DNA of 64,000 nucleotides, taken from CAUZIZ01 sp965218775. Lineage in GTDB: Bacteria; Acidobacteriota; UBA6911; RPQK01; JAJDTT01. Within the stretch, counting starts at the first letter, position 1; every line of letters starts with the position of its first letter. The translations under genes were made by a program, and so were the position numbers. Below the pieces are notes generated by a model, which was given only the letters and a program-made list of their open reading frames with translations, was not told the origin of the DNA and did no database searches. The DNA is taken from the NCBI GenBank assembly GCA_965218775.1, contig CBDCLS010000006.1:806001-870000 (forward strand). The letters are read 5' to 3'. Shown piece by piece: positions 1 through 8,290 of this stretch.

Positions 1-69
1 TTTGACCCAGACCGGCGTCGAGAAATCGACTAAAATCGCCCTTTCGGCTTTCTCCTTGAGAAATCCGGG
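1..69 (+). mobile_element. Right end of an IS1380-type element (copy 1, truncated by the window edge)
   Basis: These 69 bases are identical to 4947-5015, the right end of the complete IS1380-type element further on. The element ends in the terminal inverted repeat TCCTTGAGAAATCCGGG at 53-69, and the next four bases are CTAG (70-73), which would be the target duplication. The rest of the element, including its transposase, lies before the window. Same orientation as the complete copy. Confidence 0.9.
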
Positions 70-624
70 CTAGATCGATTCGAAGGCACCTTGAAGCAGC
101 TGCCTCCAATGTATTCGGCCATCAAGGTCGGAGGACGAAAGCTGTACGAATTGGCCCGCAAGAAGAAGGAACAACCACGCCCCCTGCGAACCGTCACAAT
201 CGACCGAATTGATCTGCTAGACAAGCAGGCAGATATCTGGAAGTTGCACGTCCATTGCTCCTCTGGTACCTACATACGCAGCCTGGCCTACGATTTGGGA
301 GAGGCTGTCGGTTGTGGAGCCCATCTCGCAAATCTGAGACGTACACGCGCCGGCATCTTCCACCTGGAGCGTGCCACCTCGATTGAGCGTCTGGAGCAAG
401 ATTGGGAACGGGCCTTCCATCCGATGGAGCAACTGTTTCCGGAGATGCCCCAGATCGAACTGGACCTGATTCGATCAAATCGGGTACGCCACGGCGGCGG
501 GATTCCCGCCGAGTCCGAAGTCGAGGACGGCTGGTGTCTCCTGCTGCATGAAGGGAGGCTCGTCGCCGTCGGAAAGGCCCAGGGCGAGAGGATTGAACCG
601 GTTATCGTGTTGGACGCACTCTGA
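70..624 (+). pseudogene. truB: truB, tRNA pseudouridine-55 synthase, 3' part, cut by an insertion sequence
   Basis: Open frame with no proper start that begins at the IS1380 end. It matches the C-terminal part of TruB, which makes pseudouridine 55 in the T-loop of tRNAs. Visible: the family segment FEGTLKQLPPMYSAIKVGG followed by KLYELAR, the core SSGTYIRSLAYDLG, and a C-terminal PUA-like tail. About 180 residues remain of roughly 300; by family alignment the catalytic Asp should lie in the missing part. A TTG at 91 could start translation but would give a protein without the active site. The gene is therefore read as broken unless the sequence before the window shows otherwise. The break falls exactly at the IS end, so it is recent or an assembly join at a repeat. 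Confidence 0.85.
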
Positions 625-666
625 CAGCCGGTAAGAAATCCCCAGTACCATGGTGGGAGTGTAACG

Positions 667-1413
667 ATGGACATCTACCCAACTTACACGGTCGGCGCCA
701 TCTTCGTGGTCGGCGTCGTGCAGTCAATCCTTGTCTGGGTGGCGCTCTCAGCTGCCATCCTCGAGTTGGACTCGACACGTGCGTTCAAGGGTGTCACACG
801 CACCGGGCTCGCCGTGCTGCTTGCAGCGTGGTTTAGTTTCATCTTCACGCTCAGCCAGAGCGACACACAGCTCGCGCTGACAGCCTCGGGCGGCCATAGG
901 CGAGTCTTGTTGGCGCTCTTTACGCCTGCCTTCGCTAGCCTGCTACTGCTTGGCTCGCAGACAGTACGCACCATCTTGGACAAAATCCCCCAACACCAGC
1001 TCATCGGATTTCAGGGAATGCGTACGCTCGGCTTCATCTTTCTGGTACTCACTGACATGGGCTATGTGTCGTCCACCTTCGGTGTCGCCGCAGGGATCGG
1101 GGACGTGACCGTTGGCGTGTTTGCCCTCTACGCAGCCTACGCGTTGTTGCGGGGGAGACCGGGCGGACGATCGATCGCGATCGCTGCAAACGTCGTCGGC
1201 CTGCTGGATGCCACGATGGCGCTTGTGTTGGGGCTGTTTGTCGTGCCGGCTGAGTCCTTTGCGCCGCACATCGTAGCGCGCATCATGTTCGTCCCCTCCT
1301 ATGTCGTAGCCCTCTTCCTGGTCGCCCACATCTATTCGTTACGGGGGCTCATTCTCGGTGTCGGGGAGGCACGATCCGACCGGGTGGCACGCACGGCTAC
1401 ACCCCTCCACTAA
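667..1413 (+). CDS. Integral membrane protein of unknown function, about seven TM segments
   Basis: 248 residues with about seven hydrophobic stretches (roughly residues 8-30, 45-62, 78-95, 112-130, 133-155, 165-187, 200-225), short loops and a basic C-terminal tail. I do not recognise the family. ATG at 667 follows GGTGGGAGTG, a usable ribosome site. It lies 42 bp after truB on the same strand. Its TAA stop (1411-1413) is the target duplication of a miniature element, so the insertion occurred at the stop codon and left the protein intact. Function cannot be inferred from context. Confidence 0.65.
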   Translation: MDIYPTYTVGAIFVVGVVQSILVWVALSAAILELDSTRAFKGVTRTGLAVLLAAWFSFIFTLSQSDTQLALTASGGHRRVLLALFTPAFASLLLLGSQTVRTILDKIPQHQLIGFQGMRTLGFIFLVLTDMGYVSSTFGVAAGIGDVTVGVFALYAAYALLRGRPGGRSIAIAANVVGLLDATMALVLGLFVVPAESFAPHIVARIMFVPSYVVALFLVAHIYSLRGLILGVGEARSDRVARTATPLH

Positions 1414-1476
1414 GTACACTGGAACGTAAATACTGCAAACGTCACCGTATTTATGGAACCGTGTTGAACCGTGTAC
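1414..1476. repeat. Miniature inverted-repeat element, family B, short internally deleted copy
   Basis: Starts GTACACTGGAACGTAAATAC and ends with a degenerate inverted copy finishing in GTGTAC. Flanked by TAA at 1411-1413 and TAA at 1477-1479, a 3-bp target duplication. The same ends bound the 271-bp family B copy at 59091-59361. This copy has lost almost all of the interior. Confidence 0.75.
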
Positions 1477-1479
1477 TAA

Positions 1480-1660
1480 GGGTTTGCGCAAAAATAACTT
1501 GGCATTTTGGCATCTCATTTTCACACCATCTTCGGCCGCTCCTCAATCGCGAAATCCTCAACGTAGACCAGGCTACGCCTGCGGTTTCGCTCAATCGTTC
1601 TCGGCCAAATCTGGTGCAAATTTGAGCGCCAATTCTACCAAGTTATTCTTGCGCAGACCC
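1480..1660 (-). repeat. Miniature inverted-repeat element, family A, copy 1 (181 bp)
   Basis: Reverse complement of the 181-bp element at 36209-36389 with about a dozen substitutions. Terminal inverted repeats start GGGTYTGCGCAARAATAACT. TAA is present on both sides (1477-1479 and 1661-1663). No open frame of its own. Its left TAA is shared with the family B element and its right end abuts the ISNCY-type element. Confidence 0.85.
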
Positions 1661-1812
1661 TAACTTAGTTCTCGTCCGTTCGATTGTAAGTGACTGGAAA
1701 TAAAAGGGAAAGAAGAGATTTAGGAGCTCCGTTTTTGTCAGGTCCTCTTGGTAGAATAAGTTTGCCAACTAACTCAAAGAAAAGGATTTACGACAAAACT
1801 GGAGCTCCAACG

Positions 1813-3141
1813 ATGAGAAAGAACAGCGAACCACAGAGGCCGCTCGCCCCTGTGTGGCCCAATCACCGCTTGAGTGACGAGCTCCGCACGATCTCGAAGA
1901 TTCTCGATAAGAATCCCGAGATCCTGGATCTGGTTTTACAAGATCTGTCTGACAAAGTGGATCCCCAAAACGGTTCGCCGGGCCTGAGTGCCGAGCAGCT
2001 CCTGCGTTGTGCGGTGCTCAAGAACTGGCATCAGCTGTCCTACGAGAAGCTGGCCTTTCACTTAGCCGACTCCGAGAGCTTTCGGGCGTTTTGCCGCTTA
2101 CCCTTAGGGTGGGCTCCGGGCAAGAGTTGTCTGCAGGAGAACCTCAGTCGAATCCAGGCCGCGACCTGGGAGGGGATCGGGCAGATCCTGGTCCAATGGG
2201 CGAAGGCCCAAGGACTGGAGCAGGGACACAAGATCCGGGTGGATGCGACAAACGTCCCCAGCCCCATCCGCCATCCTTTTGATTCCCGGCTGTTGTACGA
2301 TTCGATCCGCACGGTCACGGCGTTGTTACGAGATTTAGGCCAATCCCATCGAGTGAGCTACCGGGACCACTGTCGGCGGGCCAAACGTCGTGTGATCAAT
2401 CTCCGCAACGTCCGGGGTAAAGCCCGCAAGAAGGTCGTTTACCTCGATCTGCTGAAGGTGGCAAAAAAGACCCGACACTATGGCAAGTTGGCGCTTGAGA
2501 ATGCCTCCCAGTGGGAGGACTGCCACAGTTTGATAATCGCTGGAAAGTTGCGTCATTATTTGGAGTTGCTGCAGCAGGTCATCGATCAAACCGAGCGCCG
2601 GATCCTGCGGGGAGAGACGGTGGCGGCGGAGGAAAAGGTCGTTTCCATCTTTGAGGAGCATAGCGACATCCTTCAGACGGGAGGCAGAGAGACCGTCTTT
2701 GGCCACAAGGTGTTTTTGACCTGTGGCAAGAGTTCGCTGATCTTGGACTGTCGAGTTGTGGCCGGGAATCCGGCCGATCAGACTCAGCTGAAACCCATGC
2801 TCCGACGCCATTTCGAGCACTACGGCTTCTATCCTCGGCAGGCCAGTTTTGACGGGGGATTCGCTACCCAGGACAATCTCCAGTGGGGCAAGAAGCAGGG
2901 CATCGAAGATGTCGCGTTTGCCAAAAAGAGGAACTTGAAGGTCCCCGATATGGTTCGTTCCAGCTGGGTCTATCGACAACTGAGACGCTTTCGGGCCGGG
3001 ATCGAAGGCTGCATCTCGATGCTCAAGCGGGTCTTTGGAGTCGACCGCTGCACCTGGAAGGGCTGGGATCACTTCCAGCAGTATGTGCAGCTTTCGGTGC
3101 TCAGTTACAACTTGCTCGTCCTGGCTCGTTTGCTGTTGTAG
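1813..3141 (+). CDS. ISNCY-family (IS1202/ISDol1-like) transposase
   Basis: 442 residues from ATG 1813, preceded by GGAG nine bases upstream. The frame is open back to a GTG at 1690, but that stretch looks like leader. DDE-type transposase: an N-terminal helical region with LSAEQLLRCAVLKNW, first acidic residue in KIRVDATNVPSPI, the block SIFEEHSDILQTGG then GHKVFLTCGKSSLILDCRV, second acidic residue in ASFDGGFATQDN, and the Glu-bearing segment RFRAGIEGCISMLKRVFG. These are the blocks of transposases labelled ISNCY. Apparently full length. The coding sequence looks intact, so it may still act, but the right end of the element is split by another insertion. Confidence 0.85.
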   Translation: MRKNSEPQRPLAPVWPNHRLSDELRTISKILDKNPEILDLVLQDLSDKVDPQNGSPGLSAEQLLRCAVLKNWHQLSYEKLAFHLADSESFRAFCRLPLGWAPGKSCLQENLSRIQAATWEGIGQILVQWAKAQGLEQGHKIRVDATNVPSPIRHPFDSRLLYDSIRTVTALLRDLGQSHRVSYRDHCRRAKRRVINLRNVRGKARKKVVYLDLLKVAKKTRHYGKLALENASQWEDCHSLIIAGKLRHYLELLQQVIDQTERRILRGETVAAEEKVVSIFEEHSDILQTGGRETVFGHKVFLTCGKSSLILDCRVVAGNPADQTQLKPMLRRHFEHYGFYPRQASFDGGFATQDNLQWGKKQGIEDVAFAKKRNLKVPDMVRSSWVYRQLRRFRAGIEGCISMLKRVFGVDRCTWKGWDHFQQYVQLSVLSYNLLVLARLLL

Positions 3142-3223
3142 AAAGCTCAGAGTCCACTATTAGGGTGCGGGAGTTCAAGGATTGGTGTCTCTTAAAAACG
3201 ACTTTCGAGGACTAGCTTGCAAA

Positions 3224-3243
3224 CCCTCCTCTGAAACGGAGGG
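3224..3243 (+). terminator. Short hairpin downstream of the ISNCY transposase
   Basis: CCCTCC (3224-3229) and GGAGGG (3238-3243) form a six-pair GC stem with an eight-base loop. There is no T-run after it, so an intrinsic terminator is only a possibility. Confidence 0.3.
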
Positions 3244-3325
3244 AAGTCACTGCCCGAAACCCTGGTATTGTCGAAGAAACCACCGATGGAACCTCAGAAA
3301 ACGGGGGTTCCCGGATGAGAACTAA

Positions 3326-5015
3326 CCCGGATTTCTCAAGGATAAGAAAAAGCAGTCAGCTCAATGTGGTATAAAGTCTGTGTTAACAAAGACTTAACAA
3401 ACACAAGGAGCTGACTACTATGACGACAGAGTGTATCGCTTCTAAGCTGGAGTTTCAAGGGCTGGAGGGTCGCCGAGTCGAGGCAGAATTCAACGGGGGA
3501 CAGATCACTTCAGACGCCGGAGGGTTGCTGTTACGGGAGGTGGAGAACCGCTATGGGTTCATTCGCGGCTTGGCCGCCTGCTTTGGGGACCGGCGGGATC
3601 CTCGCTTCACCGAGTTCAGTGTGGAGGATCTGGTGGGGCAGCGGATTTATGGACTGGCCTTGGGCTATGAGGATCTCAACGATCATGAGGAGCTACGGAC
3701 GGATCCGCTGATGGCGGTGTTGGTGGGCAAGGAAGATCCCTTGGGGAGGGATCGGCGAGCGGAAGCGGATCGGGGCAAGGCGTGTGCGGGCAAGAGCACA
3801 CTCAATCGTTTGGAGTTGTCCTCGGTGACGCAGGATAAATATCGCAAGACGCCGGTGGATGAAGCGGCGGTGGAAGCATTTTTGGTGGAGCAGTTCATTC
3901 GGGTGCGAGGCGGGAAACCCAAGGAGCTGGTGTTGGACCTGGATGCGACGGATGATCCGCTGCACGGAGAGCAGGAGGGTCGTTTCTACCATGGCTACTA
4001 CCGGTGTTACTGCTACCTGCCCCTGTATGTGTTTTGCGAGGGGTATGTGCTGGGGGCGAAGCTGCGGGTGTCGAATCTGGATGGCTCCGAAGGAGCGGTC
4101 CAGGAGATGGAGCGGATCGTGGGACAACTGCGGGCGAAGTGGCCGAAGGTCCGCATTACGCTGCGGGCGGACAGCAGCTTTGCGCGCGAGGCGTTGATGA
4201 AATGGTGTGAGGAGCATCGAGTGGATTACGTCTTCGGTCTGGCCCGCAATCAGCGCTTAGAGGGGACCCTGGAGTCGGAGCTGGAACAGGCCCAGGCGCT
4301 TCAACAAGCGAGCGGCAGCAGCGCCCGAGTCTATAAGGACTTTCGTTACCAGACGCACAAGAGCTGGAGTCAAGAGCGGCGAGTGGTGGGCAAGGCCGAG
4401 TCCACGGGTAAGGGATCCAATCCCCGCTTTGTCGTCACCTCGCTGGGAGCGAAGCGGTGGCCCGCCCAAAAGCTGTACGAGCAGCTGTACTGCGCGCGAG
4501 GGGAGGCGGAGAATCGGATCAAGGAACAGCAGCTGGAGCTGTTTGCCGATCGGACCTCGACGCACCTCATCAAGAGCAATCAGCTGCGGTTGTGGTTCTC
4601 CTCGGTGGCCTATAATCTGCTGCACACGTTGAGGCGTGTCGCTTTGAAGGGGACCCAGTGGGCGAAGGCGCAATGCCAGACAATTCGCCTCAAACTGTTG
4701 AAGATAGGAGGCCAGATTCGGGTCAGTGTCCGGCGGGTGAGTCTGTCCTTGAGCGAGGGTTATCCTTACCAAGCACTCTATGCCCAAGCCTTGGCCCAGC
4801 TTCAACAGCTCGGTTGAGCCAAGGAAAGTCGGAAATCCCAGCCGTCTGCAACTGAGGCGCCTGAGGTGTGTCTGAAAAACCGGTTTTCCGCGCTCGACAC
4901 AGGCCTCACGACGCCTGTCGTACTCTGCACCGCCCTCAGCGGCGCCTTTGACCCAGACCGGCGTCGAGAAATCGACTAAAATCGCCCTTTCGGCTTTCTC
5001 CTTGAGAAATCCGGG
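3326..5015 (+). mobile_element. Complete IS1380-type insertion sequence (1690 bp) with CTAA duplication
   Basis: Left end CCCGGATTTCTCAAGGA at 3326-3342, right end TCCTTGAGAAATCCGGG at 4999-5015, an inverted repeat of about 17 bp. CTAA is present immediately before (3322-3325) and after (5016-5019), the 4-bp duplication expected for this family. One transposase gene lies inside. A second copy of the right end is at 1-69. The insertion lies within the right terminal repeat of the ISNCY-type element, so it is the younger of the two. Confidence 0.9.
3420..4817 (+). CDS. IS1380-family transposase
   Basis: 465 residues. Start ATG 3420 follows AAGGAG. Typical IS1380 start (NGGQITSDAGGLLLREVE, then RFTEFSVEDLVGQRIYGLALGYEDLNDHE), first catalytic Asp in ELVLDLDATDDPLHG, second in ITLRADSSFAREALM, and a late acidic segment in CARGEAENRIKEQQLELF followed by DRTSTHLIKSNQLRLWFS. 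Length matches the family. The frame is intact, and two copies of the element exist in this region, so recent activity is likely. Confidence 0.93.
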   Translation: MTTECIASKLEFQGLEGRRVEAEFNGGQITSDAGGLLLREVENRYGFIRGLAACFGDRRDPRFTEFSVEDLVGQRIYGLALGYEDLNDHEELRTDPLMAVLVGKEDPLGRDRRAEADRGKACAGKSTLNRLELSSVTQDKYRKTPVDEAAVEAFLVEQFIRVRGGKPKELVLDLDATDDPLHGEQEGRFYHGYYRCYCYLPLYVFCEGYVLGAKLRVSNLDGSEGAVQEMERIVGQLRAKWPKVRITLRADSSFAREALMKWCEEHRVDYVFGLARNQRLEGTLESELEQAQALQQASGSSARVYKDFRYQTHKSWSQERRVVGKAESTGKGSNPRFVVTSLGAKRWPAQKLYEQLYCARGEAENRIKEQQLELFADRTSTHLIKSNQLRLWFSSVAYNLLHTLRRVALKGTQWAKAQCQTIRLKLLKIGGQIRVSVRRVSLSLSEGYPYQALYAQALAQLQQLG

Positions 5016-5040
5016 CTAAGTTAGGAGCAGAAAGTCAACG

Positions 5041-5796
5041 ATGTCGATCCAAACCCTGGTCCAGCGTCTTGAGGCATCTCGCTACGTCCTGGTGTTTACC
5101 GGAGCCGGGATTTCAACCGGTTCCGGAATCCCCGATTTTCGCGGCCCTGAGGGTCTCTGGAAGCGATGGCAGCCTGTGTACTACGACGAGTTTATGACGT
5201 CCAGCTCAGCTCGTACGAAGCACTGGGAGTTCAAATTGGAGGGCTGGCGGCAGTTCCGGGATGCCCAGCCCAATGTGGCCCATCGGGCACTGGCGGAACT
5301 CGACCAACGGGGCCAGCTTCAGTCTCTGGTCACCCAGAACATCGACGGTCTCCATCAGCTGGCCGGCCATCCCTCGGGTCGAGTCATCGAGCTTCATGGG
5401 ACCAACCGTCTGGTTGAGTGCCAGTCCTGTCGGCAGACTTTCAAACCGGATTCCATCTTTGATGACTTTGAACAGTCTCGCCAACCCCCGGTCTGCAGCT
5501 GTGGCGGGTATCTAAAGCCCGCTACGGTCTCCTTTGGACAACCGATGCCGGAAGAGAAGATGCGACTGGCCCTGGACTCGGCAGCCCAGGCTGATCTGGT
5601 CTGTTCTATCGGATCGACCCTCGAAGTCGAGCCGGCGGCTTCGGTCCCTCGGGTGGCCAAGTCCTCCGGAGCTTTCTACGTTGTCATGAATCAGGGAGCA
5701 ACCGCTCACGACAGCCTGGCAGACTTGAGAATTGAGGGGGATGTAACCGCTATCCTTCCGGAGGTTCTCTCATTTCCCGGTTCGGATCCATTGTAA
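5041..5796 (+). CDS. cobB: Sir2-family NAD-dependent protein deacylase
   Basis: 251 residues. Removes acyl groups from lysines using NAD+. Visible: GAGIS at 21-25 and the NAD-binding PDFRG at 31-35, TQNIDGLH at 98-105, catalytic His119 in ELHGTNR, zinc ligands Cys127, Cys130, Cys152 and Cys154, and GSTLEVEP late in the Rossmann domain. Length is typical of bacterial sirtuins. Start ATG 5041 has GGAGCAGAAAG upstream; that leader contains the displaced last bases of the ISNCY element (5016-5025), so the native promoter was probably replaced by mobile DNA. Its 3' end overlaps the convergent gene by 27 bp. Acyl preference cannot be told from the sequence. Confidence 0.9.
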   Translation: MSIQTLVQRLEASRYVLVFTGAGISTGSGIPDFRGPEGLWKRWQPVYYDEFMTSSSARTKHWEFKLEGWRQFRDAQPNVAHRALAELDQRGQLQSLVTQNIDGLHQLAGHPSGRVIELHGTNRLVECQSCRQTFKPDSIFDDFEQSRQPPVCSCGGYLKPATVSFGQPMPEEKMRLALDSAAQADLVCSIGSTLEVEPAASVPRVAKSSGAFYVVMNQGATAHDSLADLRIEGDVTAILPEVLSFPGSDPL

Positions 5797-6684
5797 GAGC
5801 GTCCGGTATTCTGGAGAGTCCTCGGTCCAGCGAATTCCCCCTCCGTGTTGATCCGGGCCGGAGGCGTAGGTTCCCTCGGGAGGAGCTTCTTGCAACGGCT
5901 TGGTTAGAAGAAGGCTGTTCGCGGGCTTCTCCAGGTCGATGACGCGGAGACTGGCCCGGTAGTGTTCCACTATCTGCTCAGCCTTGGAGTCTGTCTCGAG
6001 CGGTTTGAGTCTGAATATAGGGTGCCCCTTGTGGCAGTCGACGCAGGCTTTTTCATCCTCTCCCTGGATCTCGAAAAGCGGTGCGACCCTGTCCCTGAAG
6101 AACGCAACATCGGGCAGCTTCATCCTGGCTGAATCAAAGGGCTCATGGGTGCGAGACAGGGCCTCTGCGATGGCGGGGAGTTTCTGCATCCACTGTTCTC
6201 GCCGCACCAGTGAAAGAGCAGTCTCTGCAAGGGTAGGATCGGGGTCTGACAGGGCCCCACTAACGAGGCTCACGAGGCGCAGGTCTTTGAGAAAATGGCT
6301 TTCTGCCAGGGCCAGTTCGAGAATGGATCGCCGTTTTCTGGCGTCCGGTCCGATGAACGCGAGGTTGAGCCGACGCCGGATCATCGCGAACTTTTTCGCC
6401 TCTGGCACCCTCAGGCAGAGAGCGATCGCGGCTTTGAAAATCTCGACCTCCTTGGAAGCCAGAGATCGGAAGAGCTTGATCTGCAGGGGGCGATCTTGGA
6501 GCAGCTCCGGGAACGAGGCTAGAGCCTCAAAGGATTCTCCATCCGCTTCGGGAGCCAGAAAAGCTGCTCTGACCCGCTCTGCGTTCTGGCTGCCAGGACC
6601 TCCAATGAGCTCGCCCACGCGGAGCAAGGCAGCGCCGGACATCGGCAGGATCAGCAGCATCACAAGGCAGACCAGGTGTCTCAT
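5770..6684 (-). CDS. Exported HEAT-like protein with a C-terminal single-haem cytochrome c domain
   Basis: 304 residues. The N-terminus MRHLVCLVMLLILPMSGAAL is a signal peptide. Residues about 35-200 are helical, repeat-like (HEAT-type). Residues about 205-300 carry one haem c site, ACVDCHKGHP, and then PANSLLLTKPLQE and HGGGIRWTEDSPEYRTLLQWI, the pattern of the Cys-x-x-Cys-His domains attached to secreted planctomycete/acidobacterial proteins. Probably a periplasmic electron carrier or haem sensor; the partner is not apparent. Convergent with the sirtuin gene, divergent from the aminotransferase. Function inferred from domains only. Confidence 0.75.
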   Translation of the reverse strand: MRHLVCLVMLLILPMSGAALLRVGELIGGPGSQNAERVRAAFLAPEADGESFEALASFPELLQDRPLQIKLFRSLASKEVEIFKAAIALCLRVPEAKKFAMIRRRLNLAFIGPDARKRRSILELALAESHFLKDLRLVSLVSGALSDPDPTLAETALSLVRREQWMQKLPAIAEALSRTHEPFDSARMKLPDVAFFRDRVAPLFEIQGEDEKACVDCHKGHPIFRLKPLETDSKAEQIVEHYRASLRVIDLEKPANSLLLTKPLQEAPPEGTYASGPDQHGGGIRWTEDSPEYRTLLQWIRTGK

Positions 6685-6785
6685 CTTCAGCCCTCATCCG
6701 GCGGGAATCGGATCAGTATTCATCATAGCGCAAGGAAGCCGTATCAAGCACCGTATGGTATATTCTCCTGTCTGCAAATCGAGTA

Positions 6786-8126
6786 ATGAAGCTAGATGAA
6801 CGGCGCCTGAAACTTCTGAAGAGAACCTTCCTCGATTACCAGCAGACATCGGCCTTCCTAGAGCATCCGCTGGTGATGAATCGGGCCAAGGGCCTCTATT
6901 ACTGGGATGTGGACGGGAAAGAGTACTTCGACGGCATTGGAGGGATCTTCGTTGCCTCCCTGGGACACGGTCACCCCAGACTAACGGAGGCGCTGCGGAA
7001 GCAGGTCGAAACCCTCAGCCTTGCGCCTCCAATGCACGGAATCTCTGATGTGACGCTCGATTTCGTGGAACGCTTAGCCGAGATAACTCCTCAGGGGTTG
7101 AACTTCGTCAAGCCCTACAGTGGCGGTTCCGAAGCGGTTGAGTCGGCCATCAAGTTCACACGGCAGTATTTCAAGCAGACCGGGCACCCCGCCAAGTTCA
7201 AGTTCATCAGCCGCTATTTCGGGTATCACGGCGCAACCTTCGGCGCCATGGCCGCCAGCGGAACAGGGCAGCGCAAGACACCGTTCGAGCCGCAGATGCC
7301 GGGTTTCCTGAAGGTATTCCCGCCCAACTACTATCGAGATCGGTTTTCTTCCTGGGAAGAGTGCAACCGATTCTGTGCCCGGACGTTCGAAGATGTCATT
7401 CTCCATGAGGATCCTGCCACGGTTGCCGGGATCATCGTAGAACCCATTGGGCTCACCGGTGGAATCATTACCCCTACGGTGGAGTATTTCCAGATCCTGC
7501 GTGAAATATGCGACCGCCACCAGGTAATGCTCATCTTCGATGAGATCATCACGGGTATGGGGCGGACCGGATCCATGTTCGCCGCCCAGACATTTGGTGT
7601 GACTCCCGATATCATCTGCTGTGGCAAAGGCATTTCGAGCGGAGTCGTCCCGCTGGGAGCGATGGTCGCGAGGGAGGACATGGGAGAGGCCTTCTTCGGG
7701 CGGGTGGAAGACGAAATCAACTTCGCCCACGGGCACACCTTTGCCGGGAATCCCGTAGCCTGCGCCGTGGGGATTGCTGTGATTGATGAGATTGACCGTC
7801 AGGGCTTGGATCAGAAGGCCGCCGAATTGGGCGATTATCTGTCCCAGCGCCTGGAGGAGCTGAAGGAGCTCGGAGTGGTCCGTGAGGTCCGTGGAAGGGG
7901 ACTCCTCAAGGGTGTGGAGTTAGTGCGAGACACCCAGACCATGGCTCCCTTTCCGGAGCTGGGCCAGACCCTGAAGCGGACGGCACTCGAGAACGGTCTC
8001 GTGATTCGCATCGACCCTACCTGGTTTGCCGTGGCGCCTGCCCTGGTTGCGGACAAGTCGGATATCGACGAGTTGTACCTGCGGATTCGAAAGAGCCTGG
8101 TGGACGCACTGGACCGCATCGGCTGA
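6786..8126 (+). CDS. Class III PLP-dependent aminotransferase
   Basis: 446 residues. Transfers an amino group from an omega- or alpha-amine to a keto acid through pyridoxal phosphate. Visible: DVDGKEYFDGIGGIFVASLGHGHP near 42-64, the cofactor loop YSGGSEAVESAIK at 111-123, YHGATFGAM, the PLP-contacting Asp252 in LIFDEIITGMGRTG, the Schiff-base Lys281 in CCGKGISSG, and GHTFAGNPVACA. Full family length. Substrate cannot be assigned; ornithine-, GABA- and alanine-glyoxylate-type enzymes all share these blocks. It stands alone, divergent from the cytochrome gene. Confidence 0.88.
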   Translation: MKLDERRLKLLKRTFLDYQQTSAFLEHPLVMNRAKGLYYWDVDGKEYFDGIGGIFVASLGHGHPRLTEALRKQVETLSLAPPMHGISDVTLDFVERLAEITPQGLNFVKPYSGGSEAVESAIKFTRQYFKQTGHPAKFKFISRYFGYHGATFGAMAASGTGQRKTPFEPQMPGFLKVFPPNYYRDRFSSWEECNRFCARTFEDVILHEDPATVAGIIVEPIGLTGGIITPTVEYFQILREICDRHQVMLIFDEIITGMGRTGSMFAAQTFGVTPDIICCGKGISSGVVPLGAMVAREDMGEAFFGRVEDEINFAHGHTFAGNPVACAVGIAVIDEIDRQGLDQKAAELGDYLSQRLEELKELGVVREVRGRGLLKGVELVRDTQTMAPFPELGQTLKRTALENGLVIRIDPTWFAVAPALVADKSDIDELYLRIRKSLVDALDRIG

Positions 8127-8290
8127 ACGAAGCGCAATCCTCACCGCCTTCTTCGGTGTCCTGGAAAACGGCCTGATCACCACCCGCTAAGCCAAGTATC
8201 TTCATCCTGAAGGCCCCACTTCGAACAGCCCCAAAGGTCAGTCAGATCTGATATCTTGTAGTAATGGACTCAAGAGAAAGGAAGTGGCCT

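Larger units (their letters stand above)
1659..3325 (+). mobile_element. ISNCY-type insertion sequence; its last ~10 bases are displaced to 5016-5025
   Basis: The left end 1659-1678 reads CCTAACTTAGTTCTCGTCCG. Joining 3312-3325 to 5016-5025, that is removing the IS1380 insertion and one CTAA, gives a right end whose reverse complement is CCTAACTTAGTTCTCATCCG: 19 of 20 identical. The element carries one transposase gene (1813-3141). Exact outer boundaries and target duplication are uncertain because the left end overlaps the miniature element end (CCCTAA). Confidence 0.75.

Noticed and set aside
1690..1812. GTG start at 1690 for the ISNCY transposase
   Set aside because: The extra 41 residues are basic and lack family similarity; ATG 1813 has a good ribosome site and the usual length.
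2335..3072. Minus-strand open frame of 245 codons over the ISNCY transposase
   Set aside because: Antisense shadow; no start signal and no recognisable domain.
1..5015. Composite transposon made of two IS1380 copies
   Set aside because: The second copy has its own CTAA duplication on both sides and lies inside another element, so it is an independent insertion; the outer end of the first copy is not visible.
5984..6799. Plus-strand open frame of 271 codons over the cytochrome c gene
   Set aside because: Ser/Arg-rich composition typical of a shadow frame; the minus-strand gene has a signal peptide and haem site.
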